NCBI RefSeq assembly: GCF_006337125.1
Contig: NZ_CP040887.1
Location: forward strand, 1,116,001 to 1,180,000
Reading direction: 5' to 3'
Source: Serinicoccus chungangensis
GTDB taxonomy: Bacteria > Actinomycetota > Actinomycetes > Actinomycetales > Dermatophilaceae
Length of the DNA: 64,000 bases
Shown: piece after piece, positions 48,936 through 58,318 of the stretch
Position numbering within the stretch: the first letter of the stretch is position 1
How the letters are laid out: every line of letters starts with the position of its first letter
The notes under the pieces: model-generated
Databases searched by the model: none
Told to the model about the DNA's origin: nothing
The model's input: only the letters and a program-made list of their open reading frames with translations
Made by a program: the position numbers and the translations under genes

Positions 48936-50479
48936 CGCCGCTCCTCCTCGAGCTCGGGCCAGGCGCGGAAGTCGGCGTCGTCCCGACCTCGCCAGGGGAT
49001 GAGGGTCAGCACGAGCGCGCCCACCGCGACGACGGCGATCGTGCCCCAGCCGAAGACCAGGAGGTACCACCCCGGGTAGCCCTCGTACCCCTCGGCGAGC
49101 AACGTGCGCACCCGCTCCACGAGCATCGAGGTGAGCACCACCGGCGCGAGGACCCCGATGAGGACGAACCAGAGGCGACCGACCCGGAAGGTCGAGACCC
49201 GGTTGAGGTGCGCCCGCAGCACGGGGGCCGTGCGGAAGACCCAGACGACGAGCACGGTCATGACGATGGCGGAGACGACGATGCCGATGTTGTTGGCCCA
49301 CTGGTCGACCGTGTCCAGGGCGATGAGCCCGGAGGTGGTGGAGAACAGCCCGAGCGAGATGAGGGCGCACACCACGCAGACGACGACGGCGGCGGTGCGG
49401 TGGGCCAGCCCGAACTTCTCCTGGACCGAGGCCGCCACCCCGAGCAGGATGGAGATGATCGAGGTGAACCCGGCCAGGACCAGCGCGCCGAAGAAGACCG
49501 CGCCGAAGACCGCGCCTCCCGGCATCTCGCTGATGACGGCGGGGAAGGTGACGAAGGACAGGATCGGCCCGGACAGGCCGTCCAGCTGGTCGATGGTCGT
49601 GGCCTGCTGGTGGGCGAGGAAGCCCAGGGTCGCGAAGACGCCGATCCCGGCCAGGATCTCGAAGCTGGAGTTGGCGAAGGCGACGACCAGACCGGAGCTG
49701 GTCATGTTGGCCCGGCGCCGCTGGTAGGACGCGTAGGTGACCATGATGCCGAAGGCGATGGACAGGCTGAAGAAGATCTGGCTGTAGGCGGCGATCCACA
49801 CGCCCGGGTCGCCCAGCGCCGCCCAGTCGGGGGTGAAGAGGGCGTTGAGGCCGTCGGCCGCACCCGGGAGGGTGAGGGCCCGGACGACCAGACCGGCGAA
49901 GGCGAGGACGAGCAGCGGGATGAAGACGATGTTGACCCGCTGGACCCCCTTGGTGACCCCGAGGGCGATGATGACCAGGACGGCCGCCCACACCAGCACG
50001 AGCGGGACCGCCACCCCGGGCACCAGGGTCGTCGAGATCTCCGGGTCGCCGACCTGGAGGTACTCCCCGACGAAGAAGGCGGCCGTGTCGTCTCCCCAGC
50101 GCAGGTCGAAGGCGAAGACGAAGTAGCTGAGCGACCACGCGATGACGGCCGCGTAGTAGACCGCGATGACGAAGCTGAGCACGATCTGGAACCAGCCGAG
50201 CGCCTCCGCGGGCCGGGCCATCCGGCGGTAGGACAGCGGCGCCGCCCCGCGGTACCGGTGCCCGATGGCGTAGTCGAGGAAGAGGATGGGGATGCCCGCG
50301 GTCAGCAGCGCCACGAGGTAGGGGATGAGGAAGGCGCCGCCGCCGCTCTCGTAGGCCACCCCGGGGAAGCGCCAGATGTTGCCCAGGCCGACCGCCGAGC
50401 CGACGGCGGCCAGGATGAACCCGGTCGAGCTGGTCCACGTCTCGCGCTGCGGTGCCGTCGCGGCAGGTCTGTGGGACAC
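48932..50479 (-). CDS. Sodium:amino-acid symporter, NSS family (MetP-like)
   Basis: 515-residue secondary transporter with about 12 membrane helices. SSTGFILAAVGSAVGLGNIWRFP is the hallmark TM1 of the neurotransmitter:sodium symporter family, carrying the sodium- and substrate-binding unwound region. SQIFFSLSIAFGIMVTYASY is the TM6 counterpart. With the overlapping small subunit it most resembles the methionine/alanine importer MetPS, but the transported amino acid is not proven. GTG 50479 is preceded by GAGGAA. Confidence 0.9.
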   Translation of the reverse strand: MSHRPAATAPQRETWTSSTGFILAAVGSAVGLGNIWRFPGVAYESGGGAFLIPYLVALLTAGIPILFLDYAIGHRYRGAAPLSYRRMARPAEALGWFQIVLSFVIAVYYAAVIAWSLSYFVFAFDLRWGDDTAAFFVGEYLQVGDPEISTTLVPGVAVPLVLVWAAVLVIIALGVTKGVQRVNIVFIPLLVLAFAGLVVRALTLPGAADGLNALFTPDWAALGDPGVWIAAYSQIFFSLSIAFGIMVTYASYQRRRANMTSSGLVVAFANSSFEILAGIGVFATLGFLAHQQATTIDQLDGLSGPILSFVTFPAVISEMPGGAVFGAVFFGALVLAGFTSIISILLGVAASVQEKFGLAHRTAAVVVCVVCALISLGLFSTTSGLIALDTVDQWANNIGIVVSAIVMTVLVVWVFRTAPVLRAHLNRVSTFRVGRLWFVLIGVLAPVVLTSMLVERVRTLLAEGYEGYPGWYLLVFGWGTIAVVAVGALVLTLIPWRGRDDADFRAWPELEEERR

Positions 50480-50517
50480 GCCTGTTCCTCGTTCTCGGTC
50501 GTCGGGGCCCGGGTCGG

Positions 50518-50961
50518 TCAGCCGCCGGTGGCGGCCAGATGGTCGATAGCGTAGCCGTAGCCACGCGGACCGGCACCGGCGACGACCATCTCGGCCACGG
50601 GGGAGATGAAGGAGGTGTGCCGGAACGGCTCGCGGGCGTGCGGGTTGGACAGGTGCACCTCGACCACCCGCACCCCGGTGGCCTTGATGGCGTCCAGCAG
50701 GGCGACCGAGGTATGCGTGTAGGCGGCGGCGTTGAGGACGACCCCGACCACCTCGGGGTCGGCACCGGCCTCCTGCAGGGCGGCGACCAGCTCGCCCTCG
50801 TGGTTGCTCTGGAGGCAGGAGACCTCGAGCCCGTGGGCGGCGGCCCGCTCGGTGCACAGGGCCTCCACGTCGGCGAGGGTGCCGGTGCCGTAGATGTGCG
50901 GCTCGCGGGTGCCGAGCAGGTTGAGGTTGGGTCCGTTGAGGACGACGATGCGCCGCGCCAT
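50518..50961 (-). CDS. aroQ: 3-dehydroquinate dehydratase, type II
   Basis: 147-residue shikimate-pathway enzyme. RIVVLNGPNLNLLGTREPHIYG contains the catalytic Tyr and Arg region, QSNHEGELV supplies the catalytic His, and VVEVHLSNPHAREPFRHTSFISP is the substrate loop. Type II enzymes form dodecamers in the cytoplasm. ATG 50961 is the family start; 11 further codons upstream are open but not conserved. It lies 38 nt upstream of the NSS transporter gene in the same direction; other shikimate genes (except aroG at 23339) are elsewhere. Confidence 0.95.
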   Translation of the reverse strand: MARRIVVLNGPNLNLLGTREPHIYGTGTLADVEALCTERAAAHGLEVSCLQSNHEGELVAALQEAGADPEVVGVVLNAAAYTHTSVALLDAIKATGVRVVEVHLSNPHAREPFRHTSFISPVAEMVVAGAGPRGYGYAIDHLAATGG

Positions 50962-51002
50962 GGGGCCTACGCTCTCACACCACCGCGCCGCCACCGAGCA
51001 AC

Positions 51003-51008
51003 TAGTCT
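51003..51008 (+). promoter_or_regulatory. Leaderless -10 hexamer of the DUF429 gene
   Basis: TAGTCT ends 6 nt before the ATG at 51015. Confidence 0.55.
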
Positions 51009-51014
51009 GCCGTC

Positions 51015-51761
51015 ATGGTCCCGGGAGAGCCCAGCAGCCCCGCCGGGCCCGCGAGCCGTCCTCAGGCGCCCGGACCGGCGCGCGGGGTCGTCGGCGTGGA
51101 CGCGTGCCGGGCCGGCTGGGTCGGGGCGTTCCTGCCGCCGCAGGGCCGGGGCCCGGCGCGGGTGGTCGTGGCACCGACGGTAGCGCTCCTGCTGCAGCTC
51201 GGCGAGGACGTCGCGGTGGTCGGCGTGGACATCCCCATCGGGCTGCCGGACCGAACCCGGCGGCAGGCGGACGTGCGGACCCGCCGGTTGCTGGGAGGTG
51301 CCAAGGCCTCCTCGGTCTTCACCACCCCGACCCGGGCCGCGCTGGAGGAGGCCGACTACGCCGTGGCCAACCTCCGCAACCGGGAGCGCGCCGGGATGGG
51401 CCTGTCCCGGCAGGCGCACGCCCTGCGCGCCAGCGTCCTGGAGGTGGACGCCTGGGTCCGGGCCGGGCCCCCCTGCCCGGTCCACGAGGTGCATCCGGAG
51501 GCGAGCTTCGCCCTCATGACCGGGGCGACGCTTACGACGCGCAAGCGCACCCCCGAGGGTGCCCGCGAGCGGCGCGCCGCGCTCGCGTCGGTCGGCATCG
51601 AGGCCCCGGACGCCCCGCCGCGGGGCGCGGGCCTGGACGACCTCCTCGACGCCTGCGCCGCGGCTTGGAGCGCCGACCGGGTCCGCCACGGCCGGGCGCT
51701 CACCCTCCCCGAGGAGCCCGAGGTGTTCGCCGACGGCATCCCCGCGGCCATCCACGTCTGA
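51015..51761 (+). CDS. DUF429 family protein (RNase H-like fold, predicted nuclease)
   Basis: 248-residue protein. GVVGVDACRAGWVGAFL and AVVGVDIPIGLPD match the DUF429 start, where a conserved Asp lies in each of the first strands as in RNase H-like nucleases. VFTTPTRAALE, the HEVHPEASFALM segment and the final LDDLLDACAAAWSADRV (Asp) complete the pattern. No activity has been assigned to the family that I can name. ATG 51015 follows TAGTCT by 6 nt. It is divergent from aroQ and followed by an aldehyde dehydrogenase gene. Confidence 0.82.
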   Translation: MVPGEPSSPAGPASRPQAPGPARGVVGVDACRAGWVGAFLPPQGRGPARVVVAPTVALLLQLGEDVAVVGVDIPIGLPDRTRRQADVRTRRLLGGAKASSVFTTPTRAALEEADYAVANLRNRERAGMGLSRQAHALRASVLEVDAWVRAGPPCPVHEVHPEASFALMTGATLTTRKRTPEGARERRAALASVGIEAPDAPPRGAGLDDLLDACAAAWSADRVRHGRALTLPEEPEVFADGIPAAIHV

Positions 51762-51830
51762 CCCCCGCCCGACCAGAGACCGAGCACGACCCCTGCAGAC
51801 CCACCGCCGGACCACCACCGAGGAGCCGAG

Positions 51831-53318
51831 ATGAGCACCCACACCGTCCCCACCGCCGAGGCGAGCCGGCCCACGGCATACCGGATGCTCGTCGGCGGCG
51901 AGTGGGTCGACGCCGCCGACGGACGGACCCTGGAGGTCATCACCCCGATCGACCGCCACCGGGTCATCGCGACCACGCCCCGGGCCGCAGCGGAGGACGT
52001 CGACCGGGCCGTGGCCGCGGCCCGGCGGGCGCAGCCGGGCTGGGCGGCACTGCCCTTCACCGAGCGGCAGCGCGCCCTGCTCCGGATCGCCGACGACCTG
52101 GAGGACGCGGTCGAGGACCTCGCCGCGCTGACCGCGCTGGACACCGGCAACGCGCTGCGCACCCAAGCGCGTCCCGAGGCGCTGCTGCTGGCCTCCGCCT
52201 TCCGCTACTTCGCCGGGCTCGCCGGCGAGCTCAAGGGGGTCACCCTGCCGAGCGGCACCGACGCCCTCTCGCTGACCCGTCGGGTGCCGGTCGGGGTCGT
52301 GGCCGGCATCCTGCCGTGGAACAGCCCGCTCATGATTGCCGCCTTCAAGCTGCCGGCGGCCCTGGTCAGCGGCAACGCGATGATCCTCAAGGCCGCCGAG
52401 GACGCCCCCACGACGATCCTGGAGCTGGCGCGCGTCTGCGAGCGGCACCTGCCCCCGGGGGTCCTGGGGGTGCTCACCGGCTACGGCCCGGAGGTCGGCC
52501 AGGCGCTCGTGGAGCACCGCGGGGTGGACAAGGTGTCCTTCACCGGGTCGACCGCGACCGGGTCCGGCGTGGCGGCCGCCGCGGGGGAGCGGCTGGCGCA
52601 CGTCAGCCTCGAGCTGGGTGGCAAGAGCCCGTGCATCGTCTTCCCGGACTCCGACACCGACGAGGTGGTCGAGCAGGTGCTGCTGGCGACCCGCTTCGCC
52701 CGCCAGGGGCAGAGCTGCACCTCCGGGTCCCGGCTGTTCCTGCACGAGTCCGTCCACGACAGCTTCCTCGACCGGCTGGTGGACCGGGTCCGCGGGCTGC
52801 GGGTCGGCGACCCGCGGGAGGAGGCCACCGACATCGGGTGCATCATCAACCAGCGTCAGTGGGACCGGGTGCAGGGCTACGTCGACGACGCGCTGGCCAC
52901 CGACGGCATCCGGGTGGCCTACGACGGGCGCGACGCCCTCACCGTCGGCGAGCCGGGGTTCTACCACGCCCCGATGATCCTCAGCCAGGTCGACAACGGG
53001 TGGCGGATCGCCCGGGAGGAGATCTTCGGCCCGGTCCTGTCGGTCATCCCCTGGCGGGACGAGGACGAGGTGGTGGCCATGGCCAACGACAGCCACTACG
53101 GGCTGGCCGCGTTCGTCTTCGCCCGTGACCTCGGTATGGCGTTGCGCACCGCCCAGCGGGTCGAGTCCGGGTGGGTGCAGGTCAACCAGGGGGGCGGTCA
53201 GCAGGTCGGTCAGTCCTACGGCGGGATGAAGGCCAGCGGCCAGGGCCGGGAGTTCTCCCTGGAGGGCATGCTCGAGGGCTTCACCCAGATCCAGCAGATC
53301 AACGTGCGGCTCAGCTGA
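51831..53318 (+). CDS. NAD(P)-dependent aldehyde dehydrogenase family protein
   Basis: 495-residue ALDH. The cofactor and catalytic motifs are complete: ILPWNSPLMIAAFKLP, SFTGSTATG, the general base Glu261 in LELGGKSP, nucleophile Cys296 in GQSCTSGSR, and EEIFGPVLSVIPW. It oxidises an aldehyde to the acid; the substrate cannot be read from sequence. ATG 51831 has GAGGAG at 5 nt. A terminator-like hairpin separates it from the sugar locus, so the two are probably unrelated. Confidence 0.92.
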   Translation: MSTHTVPTAEASRPTAYRMLVGGEWVDAADGRTLEVITPIDRHRVIATTPRAAAEDVDRAVAAARRAQPGWAALPFTERQRALLRIADDLEDAVEDLAALTALDTGNALRTQARPEALLLASAFRYFAGLAGELKGVTLPSGTDALSLTRRVPVGVVAGILPWNSPLMIAAFKLPAALVSGNAMILKAAEDAPTTILELARVCERHLPPGVLGVLTGYGPEVGQALVEHRGVDKVSFTGSTATGSGVAAAAGERLAHVSLELGGKSPCIVFPDSDTDEVVEQVLLATRFARQGQSCTSGSRLFLHESVHDSFLDRLVDRVRGLRVGDPREEATDIGCIINQRQWDRVQGYVDDALATDGIRVAYDGRDALTVGEPGFYHAPMILSQVDNGWRIAREEIFGPVLSVIPWRDEDEVVAMANDSHYGLAAFVFARDLGMALRTAQRVESGWVQVNQGGGQQVGQSYGGMKASGQGREFSLEGMLEGFTQIQQINVRLS

Positions 53319-53347
53319 CCCGGCCGACCCGGCCGACCGGGGCCGGG
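53319..53347 (+). terminator. Hairpin after the aldehyde dehydrogenase gene
   Basis: CCCGGCC (53319-53325) pairs with GGCCGGG (53341-53347) over 7 bp. It ends 5 bp before the TTGACA of the GH1 promoter. Confidence 0.5.
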
Positions 53348-53352
53348 CACCG

Positions 53353-53399
53353 TTGACACGTCCCTGACCTGCGTGCGAGTCTCTATAAGAGCGCTCTCA
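53353..53399 (+). promoter_or_regulatory. GH1 promoter with CebR-like operator
   Basis: A consensus TTGACA (53353-53358) is followed 18 bp later by GAGTCT, a weak -10; TATAAG at 53384 is too far away. The operator TAAGAGCGCTCTCA (53386-53399) is identical over 14 bases to the one before the ABC binding-protein gene. Its AGAGCGCTCT core is a perfect palindrome of the LacI/CebR type. Confidence 0.75.
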
Positions 53400-53440
53400 C
53401 CACTGCTCGGCGCCCGCCCGCACACCAGACAGGAACCTCC

Positions 53441-54871
53441 ATGGCCACGACGTCCGCCTTCCCCCCCGGCTTCCTCTTCGGCTCGGCCACGGCGGCCTAC
53501 CAGATCGAGGGTGCCGCGCACGAGGACGGCCGCGGCGATTGCATCTGGGACACCTTCGCGGCCACCCCGGGCGCCGTGCTCGGCGGCCAGAACGGCGAGG
53601 TGGCCTGCGACCACTACCACCGGATGCCGCAGGACGTGCAGCTCATGCGCTCGCTGAACCTCGGTGCCTACCGCTTCTCGGTCTCCTGGGCGCGGGTCTG
53701 CCCGGACGGTCGGACGGTGGAGCCGCGCGGGCTGGACTTCTACTCGCGCCTGGTGGACGAGCTGCTCGAGCAGGACATCGTCCCGTGGGTGACGCTCTAC
53801 CACTGGGACCTGCCCCAGGCGCTGGAGGACGCGGGGGGCTGGCCCGCCCGGGACACGGTGGAGCGCTTCACCGACTACGCGCTCGCGGTGCACGACCGGC
53901 TCGGGGACCGGGTGCAGAAGCTCACGACGCTCAACGAGCCGTGGTGCTCCTCCTTCCTCGGCTACGCCGCCGGTGCGCACGCGCCGGGGCGGACCGTCCC
54001 CGGGGACGGGCTGCGCGCGGCCCACCACCTCCTGCTGGCCCACGGCCGGGCGGTGCGGGCCCTGCGCGAGCGCGACCCGCAGCTGGAGCTGGGGCTGACC
54101 CTGAACTTCGCCGACGTGCAGCCGCACCGGCCGGACTCCCCGGCCGACCAGGACGCGGCCCGTCGCCTCGACGGTCTGGCCAACCGGTTCTTCATCGAGC
54201 CGATCGTGCGTGGTGCCTACGCCGAGGACGTCATGGAGGACCTGGCCGAGCTCTGGCCCGACGACCTCGTCCGCGACGGCGACCTGGAGGACATCAGCAC
54301 CCCCATCGACGTCCTGGGCGTCAACTTCTACAGCGGGACGGCGGTGACCGGCTGCGACCCCGCGAAGGCGGCGGAGACGGCGCGACAGGCCCGGGCCTAC
54401 GACCAGCCCTCCCCGAACATCGGCTCCGAGCACGTGCGCGCGGTGCGGCGGGGTCTGCCCATCACCGACATGGGGTGGGAGATCGGTGCGGACTGGCTGC
54501 GCGACCTGCTGCTGCGGCTGCAGCGCGACTACACCGGGGAGGCGGGCATCCGCCTCTACGTCACCGAGAACGGCGCCGCGATGCCCGACCACGCCGACGC
54601 GGAGGGGGCGGTGGACGACCAGGACCGGATCTCCTACCTCGACGGCCACCTGCGCGCGGTCCGGGAGGCGATGGAGCAGGGCGCGGACGTCCGCGGCTAC
54701 TTCGTCTGGTCGCTGATGGACAACTACGAGTGGGCCTTCGGCTACACCAAGCGGTTCGGGATCGTGCGGGTCGACTACGACACCCAGCGGCGCATCCCCA
54801 AGGCCAGCGCGCGCTGGTTCGCGGACCTCGCGGCCTCCGGCACCCTGCCCGGGGCCGGCGCGGAGGCCTGA
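53441..54871 (+). CDS. GH1 family beta-glucosidase
   Basis: 476-residue intracellular glycosidase. FPPGFLFGSATAAYQIEGA at the start, TLNEPW with acid/base Glu166 and YVTENGA with nucleophile Glu376 are the GH1 hallmarks; WSLMDNYEWAFGY closes the active site. There is no signal peptide, so it would hydrolyse imported cellobiose or related beta-glucosides. ATG 53441 has AGGAACC nearby. A CebR-like operator lies upstream, and it is convergent with the ABC permease genes, forming one regulon. Confidence 0.95.
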   Translation: MATTSAFPPGFLFGSATAAYQIEGAAHEDGRGDCIWDTFAATPGAVLGGQNGEVACDHYHRMPQDVQLMRSLNLGAYRFSVSWARVCPDGRTVEPRGLDFYSRLVDELLEQDIVPWVTLYHWDLPQALEDAGGWPARDTVERFTDYALAVHDRLGDRVQKLTTLNEPWCSSFLGYAAGAHAPGRTVPGDGLRAAHHLLLAHGRAVRALRERDPQLELGLTLNFADVQPHRPDSPADQDAARRLDGLANRFFIEPIVRGAYAEDVMEDLAELWPDDLVRDGDLEDISTPIDVLGVNFYSGTAVTGCDPAKAAETARQARAYDQPSPNIGSEHVRAVRRGLPITDMGWEIGADWLRDLLLRLQRDYTGEAGIRLYVTENGAAMPDHADAEGAVDDQDRISYLDGHLRAVREAMEQGADVRGYFVWSLMDNYEWAFGYTKRFGIVRVDYDTQRRIPKASARWFADLAASGTLPGAGAEA

Positions 54872-54890
54872 CCCCGGAGGTGGTGGCCGC

Positions 54891-54915
54891 CGCCCGCCCC
54901 GCTCGTGGGCGGGCG
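54891..54915. terminator. Hairpin between GH1 and permease genes
   Basis: CGCCCGCCC (54891-54899) pairs perfectly with 54907-54915 across a 7-nt loop, in the 85-bp gap between convergent genes. Confidence 0.65.
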
Positions 54916-54956
54916 CCGCGGCCCAGCCCCCTCGGGTGGACTGCGGACGGTCCGGC

Positions 54957-55847
54957 TCAGCTCTTCACGGCGCCGGCGGTGATGCCGCCGACGATCTGCC
55001 GGCCGAAGACGGCCGTGACGACGACCAGCGGCACGGTGGCGATGACGGTCCCCGCGAGGATCACCGCGATGTCCGGGGTGTAGCCGGCCCCGATGCCGGC
55101 GACCGCCACCTGGATGGTGGGGGTGTTCCGCACGGCGATGAAGGGCCACAGGAAGTCGTTCCAGGAGGCCATGAAGGACAGGATGCCGAGCACGGCCATC
55201 CCGGGCCGCGCGATGGGGAAGACGATCGAGACGAGGATGCGGTGGAGGCTGGCGCCGTCGACGGTGGCCGCCTCGATGAGCTCGTCCGGCAGGGCCTGGC
55301 TGATGTACTGGCGCATGAAGAACACCCCGAACGCCGTGACGGCGGCCGGCAGGATGACCGAGGCCAGGTTGTTGACGAGACCGAGCCGGCTCATGACGAC
55401 GAACAGCGGCACGATGCCCAGGGTCGGCGGGATGGTCAGGGTGGCGAGCGCGATGCCGAACAACGCGGTGCGACCGGTGAACCTCAGCTTGGCGAACGCG
55501 AAGCCGGCGATGGTGCAGAAGAAGACCGTGGAGGCGGTGACGGTGCCCGAGACGATCAGCGACCGTCCCAGGGCCTCGAACAGCTCGGCCTGGTCGAGCG
55601 CGCGGGCGAGGTTGTCGAACAGGCCCGGCCCGGGCAGCAGCGGAGGCTGCCCGTCGTAGAGGTCCGCCGGGGTGTGCGAGGCCGCGACGACCGAGTAGTA
55701 GAGCGGGAAGAAGAAGAGCAGCGCGGTGATCGTCAGGGCGACGTACGTGCCGACGCCGGCCTGGTCCTGCCGGCGGTAGCGTCGCCGGGTCGCCGGTGGC
55801 GCGTCAGCCGTCGAGCTCGTCACCGCGGCGGGGTCGGTGGTCGTCAT
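54957..55847 (-). CDS. Carbohydrate ABC transporter permease 2 (CebG/MalG-like)
   Basis: 296-residue inner-membrane permease with six helices. The EAA loop contacting the ATPase reads EAATVDGASLHRILVSIVFP, followed by ARPGMAVLGILSFMASWNDFLWP, typical of MalG-type subunits. It pairs with the upstream permease, whose stop overlaps its ATG (4 nt). No ATPase gene is in the locus, so a shared MsiK-like ATPase encoded elsewhere is likely, as for many actinobacterial sugar importers. Confidence 0.92.
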   Translation of the reverse strand: MTTTDPAAVTSSTADAPPATRRRYRRQDQAGVGTYVALTITALLFFFPLYYSVVAASHTPADLYDGQPPLLPGPGLFDNLARALDQAELFEALGRSLIVSGTVTASTVFFCTIAGFAFAKLRFTGRTALFGIALATLTIPPTLGIVPLFVVMSRLGLVNNLASVILPAAVTAFGVFFMRQYISQALPDELIEAATVDGASLHRILVSIVFPIARPGMAVLGILSFMASWNDFLWPFIAVRNTPTIQVAVAGIGAGYTPDIAVILAGTVIATVPLVVVTAVFGRQIVGGITAGAVKS

Positions 55848-56827
55848 CGGGATCCTCCTGCCGTCGTGGGACGGATGGGGCGGTCGCGGGTCTTCAGGCG
55901 TGCCAGGCCGGTGTTGAGCAGCACCAGCGCGATGACCAGGACGAGCAGGACCATGGCGATGGCGGAGGCCCGCCCGAGCCGCCCGAAGGTGAAGGCCACC
56001 TCGTACATGTACATCGCGATGACCTGGTACTGCCCCAGCGCGCCGCCTCCGGCGCCGTTGCCGAAGAGGAACGGCTCGGTGAAGAGCTGGGTCGCACCGA
56101 TGGTCGACACGACGATGGTGAACAGGATGGTGGGACGCAGGCCCGGCAGGGTCACGTGCAGGAACTGGTGCCACCGGTTGGCGCCGTCGATGGCGGCGGC
56201 CTCGTACAGGTCCTGCGGGATCGACTGCATCCCGGCGAGGTAGATGAGGGCGTTGTATCCCGCCCAGTGCCACGTCACGATGACCGAGATCGCGAACTGT
56301 GCCGTCCACTTGCCGTTGGTCCACGCGACGGGGTCGAGGCCCAGGAAGCCGATGAGCACGTTGGCGAGCCCCCCGGCGCTGTTGGAGAAGATCGAGCCGA
56401 AGACCAGGGTCGCCGCCACCAGGGACGTGGCGTAGGGGATGATCATCGACACCCGGAAGAAGTTGCGCAGCCGCATGCTGTAGTTGAGCTGGTGGGCCAG
56501 CGCCAGGGCGATGAGCAGCTGGGGGACGGTCGAGAGCAGCCCGATCGTCAGGGTGTTGACGAGCGCGTTGTAGAAGGCGTCGCTGGTGAACAGCCAGACG
56601 TAGTTGTCCAGGCCGCGGAACTGCGGGGTACCCCCCGCCAGGCGGTACTCGAAGAAGCTCAGCCAGAGGGTGAAGACGAGGGGGAAGAGGCCAAAGGCCC
56701 CGAAGAGCAGGAAGAACGGCGAGACGTAGCCGTAGGGCGTGAGGCGTTCGGCGAGGGAGCGCCGCTGGTGCCGGGGCGACGAGCTCGGACCGGCGACCTC
56801 ACGGTCGGGCGGGGCGTCGACGGACAT
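55844..56827 (-). CDS. Carbohydrate ABC transporter permease 1 (CebF/MalF-like)
   Basis: 327-residue permease with six membrane helices. LTPYGYVSPFFLLFGAFGLFP starts the first helix, and the EAA loop is DLYEAAAIDGANRWHQFLHV. It forms the channel with the second permease. ATG 56827 is about 95 nt from the binding-protein stop, and a strong hairpin lies between them, so expression of the permeases may be lower than that of the binding protein. Confidence 0.92.
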   Translation of the reverse strand: MSVDAPPDREVAGPSSSPRHQRRSLAERLTPYGYVSPFFLLFGAFGLFPLVFTLWLSFFEYRLAGGTPQFRGLDNYVWLFTSDAFYNALVNTLTIGLLSTVPQLLIALALAHQLNYSMRLRNFFRVSMIIPYATSLVAATLVFGSIFSNSAGGLANVLIGFLGLDPVAWTNGKWTAQFAISVIVTWHWAGYNALIYLAGMQSIPQDLYEAAAIDGANRWHQFLHVTLPGLRPTILFTIVVSTIGATQLFTEPFLFGNGAGGGALGQYQVIAMYMYEVAFTFGRLGRASAIAMVLLVLVIALVLLNTGLARLKTRDRPIRPTTAGGSR

Positions 56828-56864
56828 GGGGGTGGCCTTGTCTGTGGGACGGTGCGGTGGGAGG

Positions 56865-56895
56865 GCGGCCCCCGCCGGGAGGGGGCGGGGGCCGC
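56865..56895 (-). terminator. Intra-operon attenuator-type hairpin
   Basis: GCGGCCCCCGCC (56865-56876) pairs perfectly over 12 bp with 56884-56895 across a 7-nt loop, between the binding-protein stop and the first permease gene. Such hairpins in sugar ABC operons commonly cause partial termination or 3'-end protection. Confidence 0.65.
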
Positions 56896-56922
56896 TGGCC
56901 GGCGGCCGGTGGCGGTATGCCG

Positions 56923-58239
56923 TCAGCCGACCTGGTTGTTGATGTTCTCCACCGCGGTGTTCCAGGCGTCCTCGGGTGAGACGTCGTTGGCGCGCACCGA
57001 GACCAGCGCCTCGGAGAGGGCCGCGTCGATGACGCCGTCGTCGATGCCGAGCGGCTGGTCGGGGGCCGACTCGTAGGAGGCGCTGAAGATCTCGCCGATG
57101 GGCGCGCCGCTGAAGTACTCGTCGGTGACGTCGCTCACCTGCTCCAGCGCCTCGCTGTTGGACGGGAACGCCAGGCCCTGGTCGAAGAGCTCGGTCTGCG
57201 ACTCGGCGTTGGTGAGGAAGGCCGCCAGCTGGATCGCGGCCGCCGCGTTCTCGCTGGCGCGGGGCACCGAGAGGTAGGACCCGCCCCAGTTGCCACCCAT
57301 CTCCTGCGGCAGCGGCATGACCGACCAGTTGCCGGAGTTCTCGTCGCCGGCCTGCTGCTTGATGTAGCCCTGCATCCAGGCGGGGCAGGCCAGCGTGGCG
57401 AACTCACCGGTGTTCATCGCGGTGTTCCACTCGGGGGAGAACTGGGACAGGTTGGCCGTCAGGGCCGCCGCGTTCGCGGCGCGCATGAAGGAGGGCCGCA
57501 CGGTGTCGTTGGTCTCCCAGGTGGGCTCGCCCTCCTCGTCGTAGTTGCGCACCGGCTCGACCGACGTGAGCAGGCGGTAGTAGCCCGACACCGTGTCCAT
57601 CCACGGCTCCCCGGTCGCGTCCATGTACTCCTGGCCGACGCTCTCGTAGGAGTCCCAGTCGGTGATCTCCTGGGAGAGCTCCTCCGCCGTCGAGGGCAGG
57701 CCCGCCTCCTCCAGCTTGTCGCTGCGGAAGCAGATGGCCATCGGCCCCGAGTCCGTGCCGAAACCGAGGACGGCGCCGTCCGCGGTGGTGATGGCGCCGG
57801 TCTTGGCGTCGGGGTAGTCGCCGATGTGGTCCGCCTCGGCGGTCTGGGTCATGTCGACCCACTGCTCCTGCTGCTGCTGGGTGACCAGGGCCGCCCGGCT
57901 GATCTCGATCGGCTGGATGTCGGCGAGGCCCGAGCCGGAGTTCAGCTTGGTCGTCAGCGCGGTCCAATAGTCCGTCTCGTTCTGGGTCTCCTGGTACTCG
58001 ATGGTGACGTTGGGGTGCTCCTCCATGTAGGCGTCGAGCAGCCCCGCCTTCTGGTAGTTGTCGAAGATGCCGCCGAAGGAGTCGACGGTGATGGTGACCG
58101 GCTCCTCCTCGTCGGGGGCGGCGACGGGCGTCTGCTCCGCCGACCCGTCCGAACCCCCGGAGCAGGCAGCCAGTGCCAGGGCCCCGACGGTCACGAATGC
58201 CAGCACTCTGGCGGTGGACCTGTGAACACGTGCTGTCAT
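56923..58239 (-). CDS. Sugar ABC transporter substrate-binding lipoprotein
   Basis: 438-residue extracytoplasmic binding protein. The lipobox LALAAC ends a signal peptide that begins MTARVHRSTARV, and the mature protein starts CSGGSDGSAEQ. The VTITVDSFGGIFDNYQK and later CPAWMQGYIK segments are typical of family 1 sugar-binding proteins. ATG 58239 has a perfect AGGAGGT at 6 nt. The CebR-like operator and neighbouring GH1, GH3 and xylA genes suggest cello- or xylo-oligosaccharides as ligand, which is inference. Confidence 0.92.
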   Translation of the reverse strand: MTARVHRSTARVLAFVTVGALALAACSGGSDGSAEQTPVAAPDEEEPVTITVDSFGGIFDNYQKAGLLDAYMEEHPNVTIEYQETQNETDYWTALTTKLNSGSGLADIQPIEISRAALVTQQQQEQWVDMTQTAEADHIGDYPDAKTGAITTADGAVLGFGTDSGPMAICFRSDKLEEAGLPSTAEELSQEITDWDSYESVGQEYMDATGEPWMDTVSGYYRLLTSVEPVRNYDEEGEPTWETNDTVRPSFMRAANAAALTANLSQFSPEWNTAMNTGEFATLACPAWMQGYIKQQAGDENSGNWSVMPLPQEMGGNWGGSYLSVPRASENAAAAIQLAAFLTNAESQTELFDQGLAFPSNSEALEQVSDVTDEYFSGAPIGEIFSASYESAPDQPLGIDDGVIDAALSEALVSVRANDVSPEDAWNTAVENINNQVG

Positions 58240-58318
58240 GACCGAACCTCCTGCTCGTTCCCCGTGGGAACGCGAATCGCCGTTGATGTCGGAGCTCCCC
58301 CGCACCAGCGCGGTGAAG

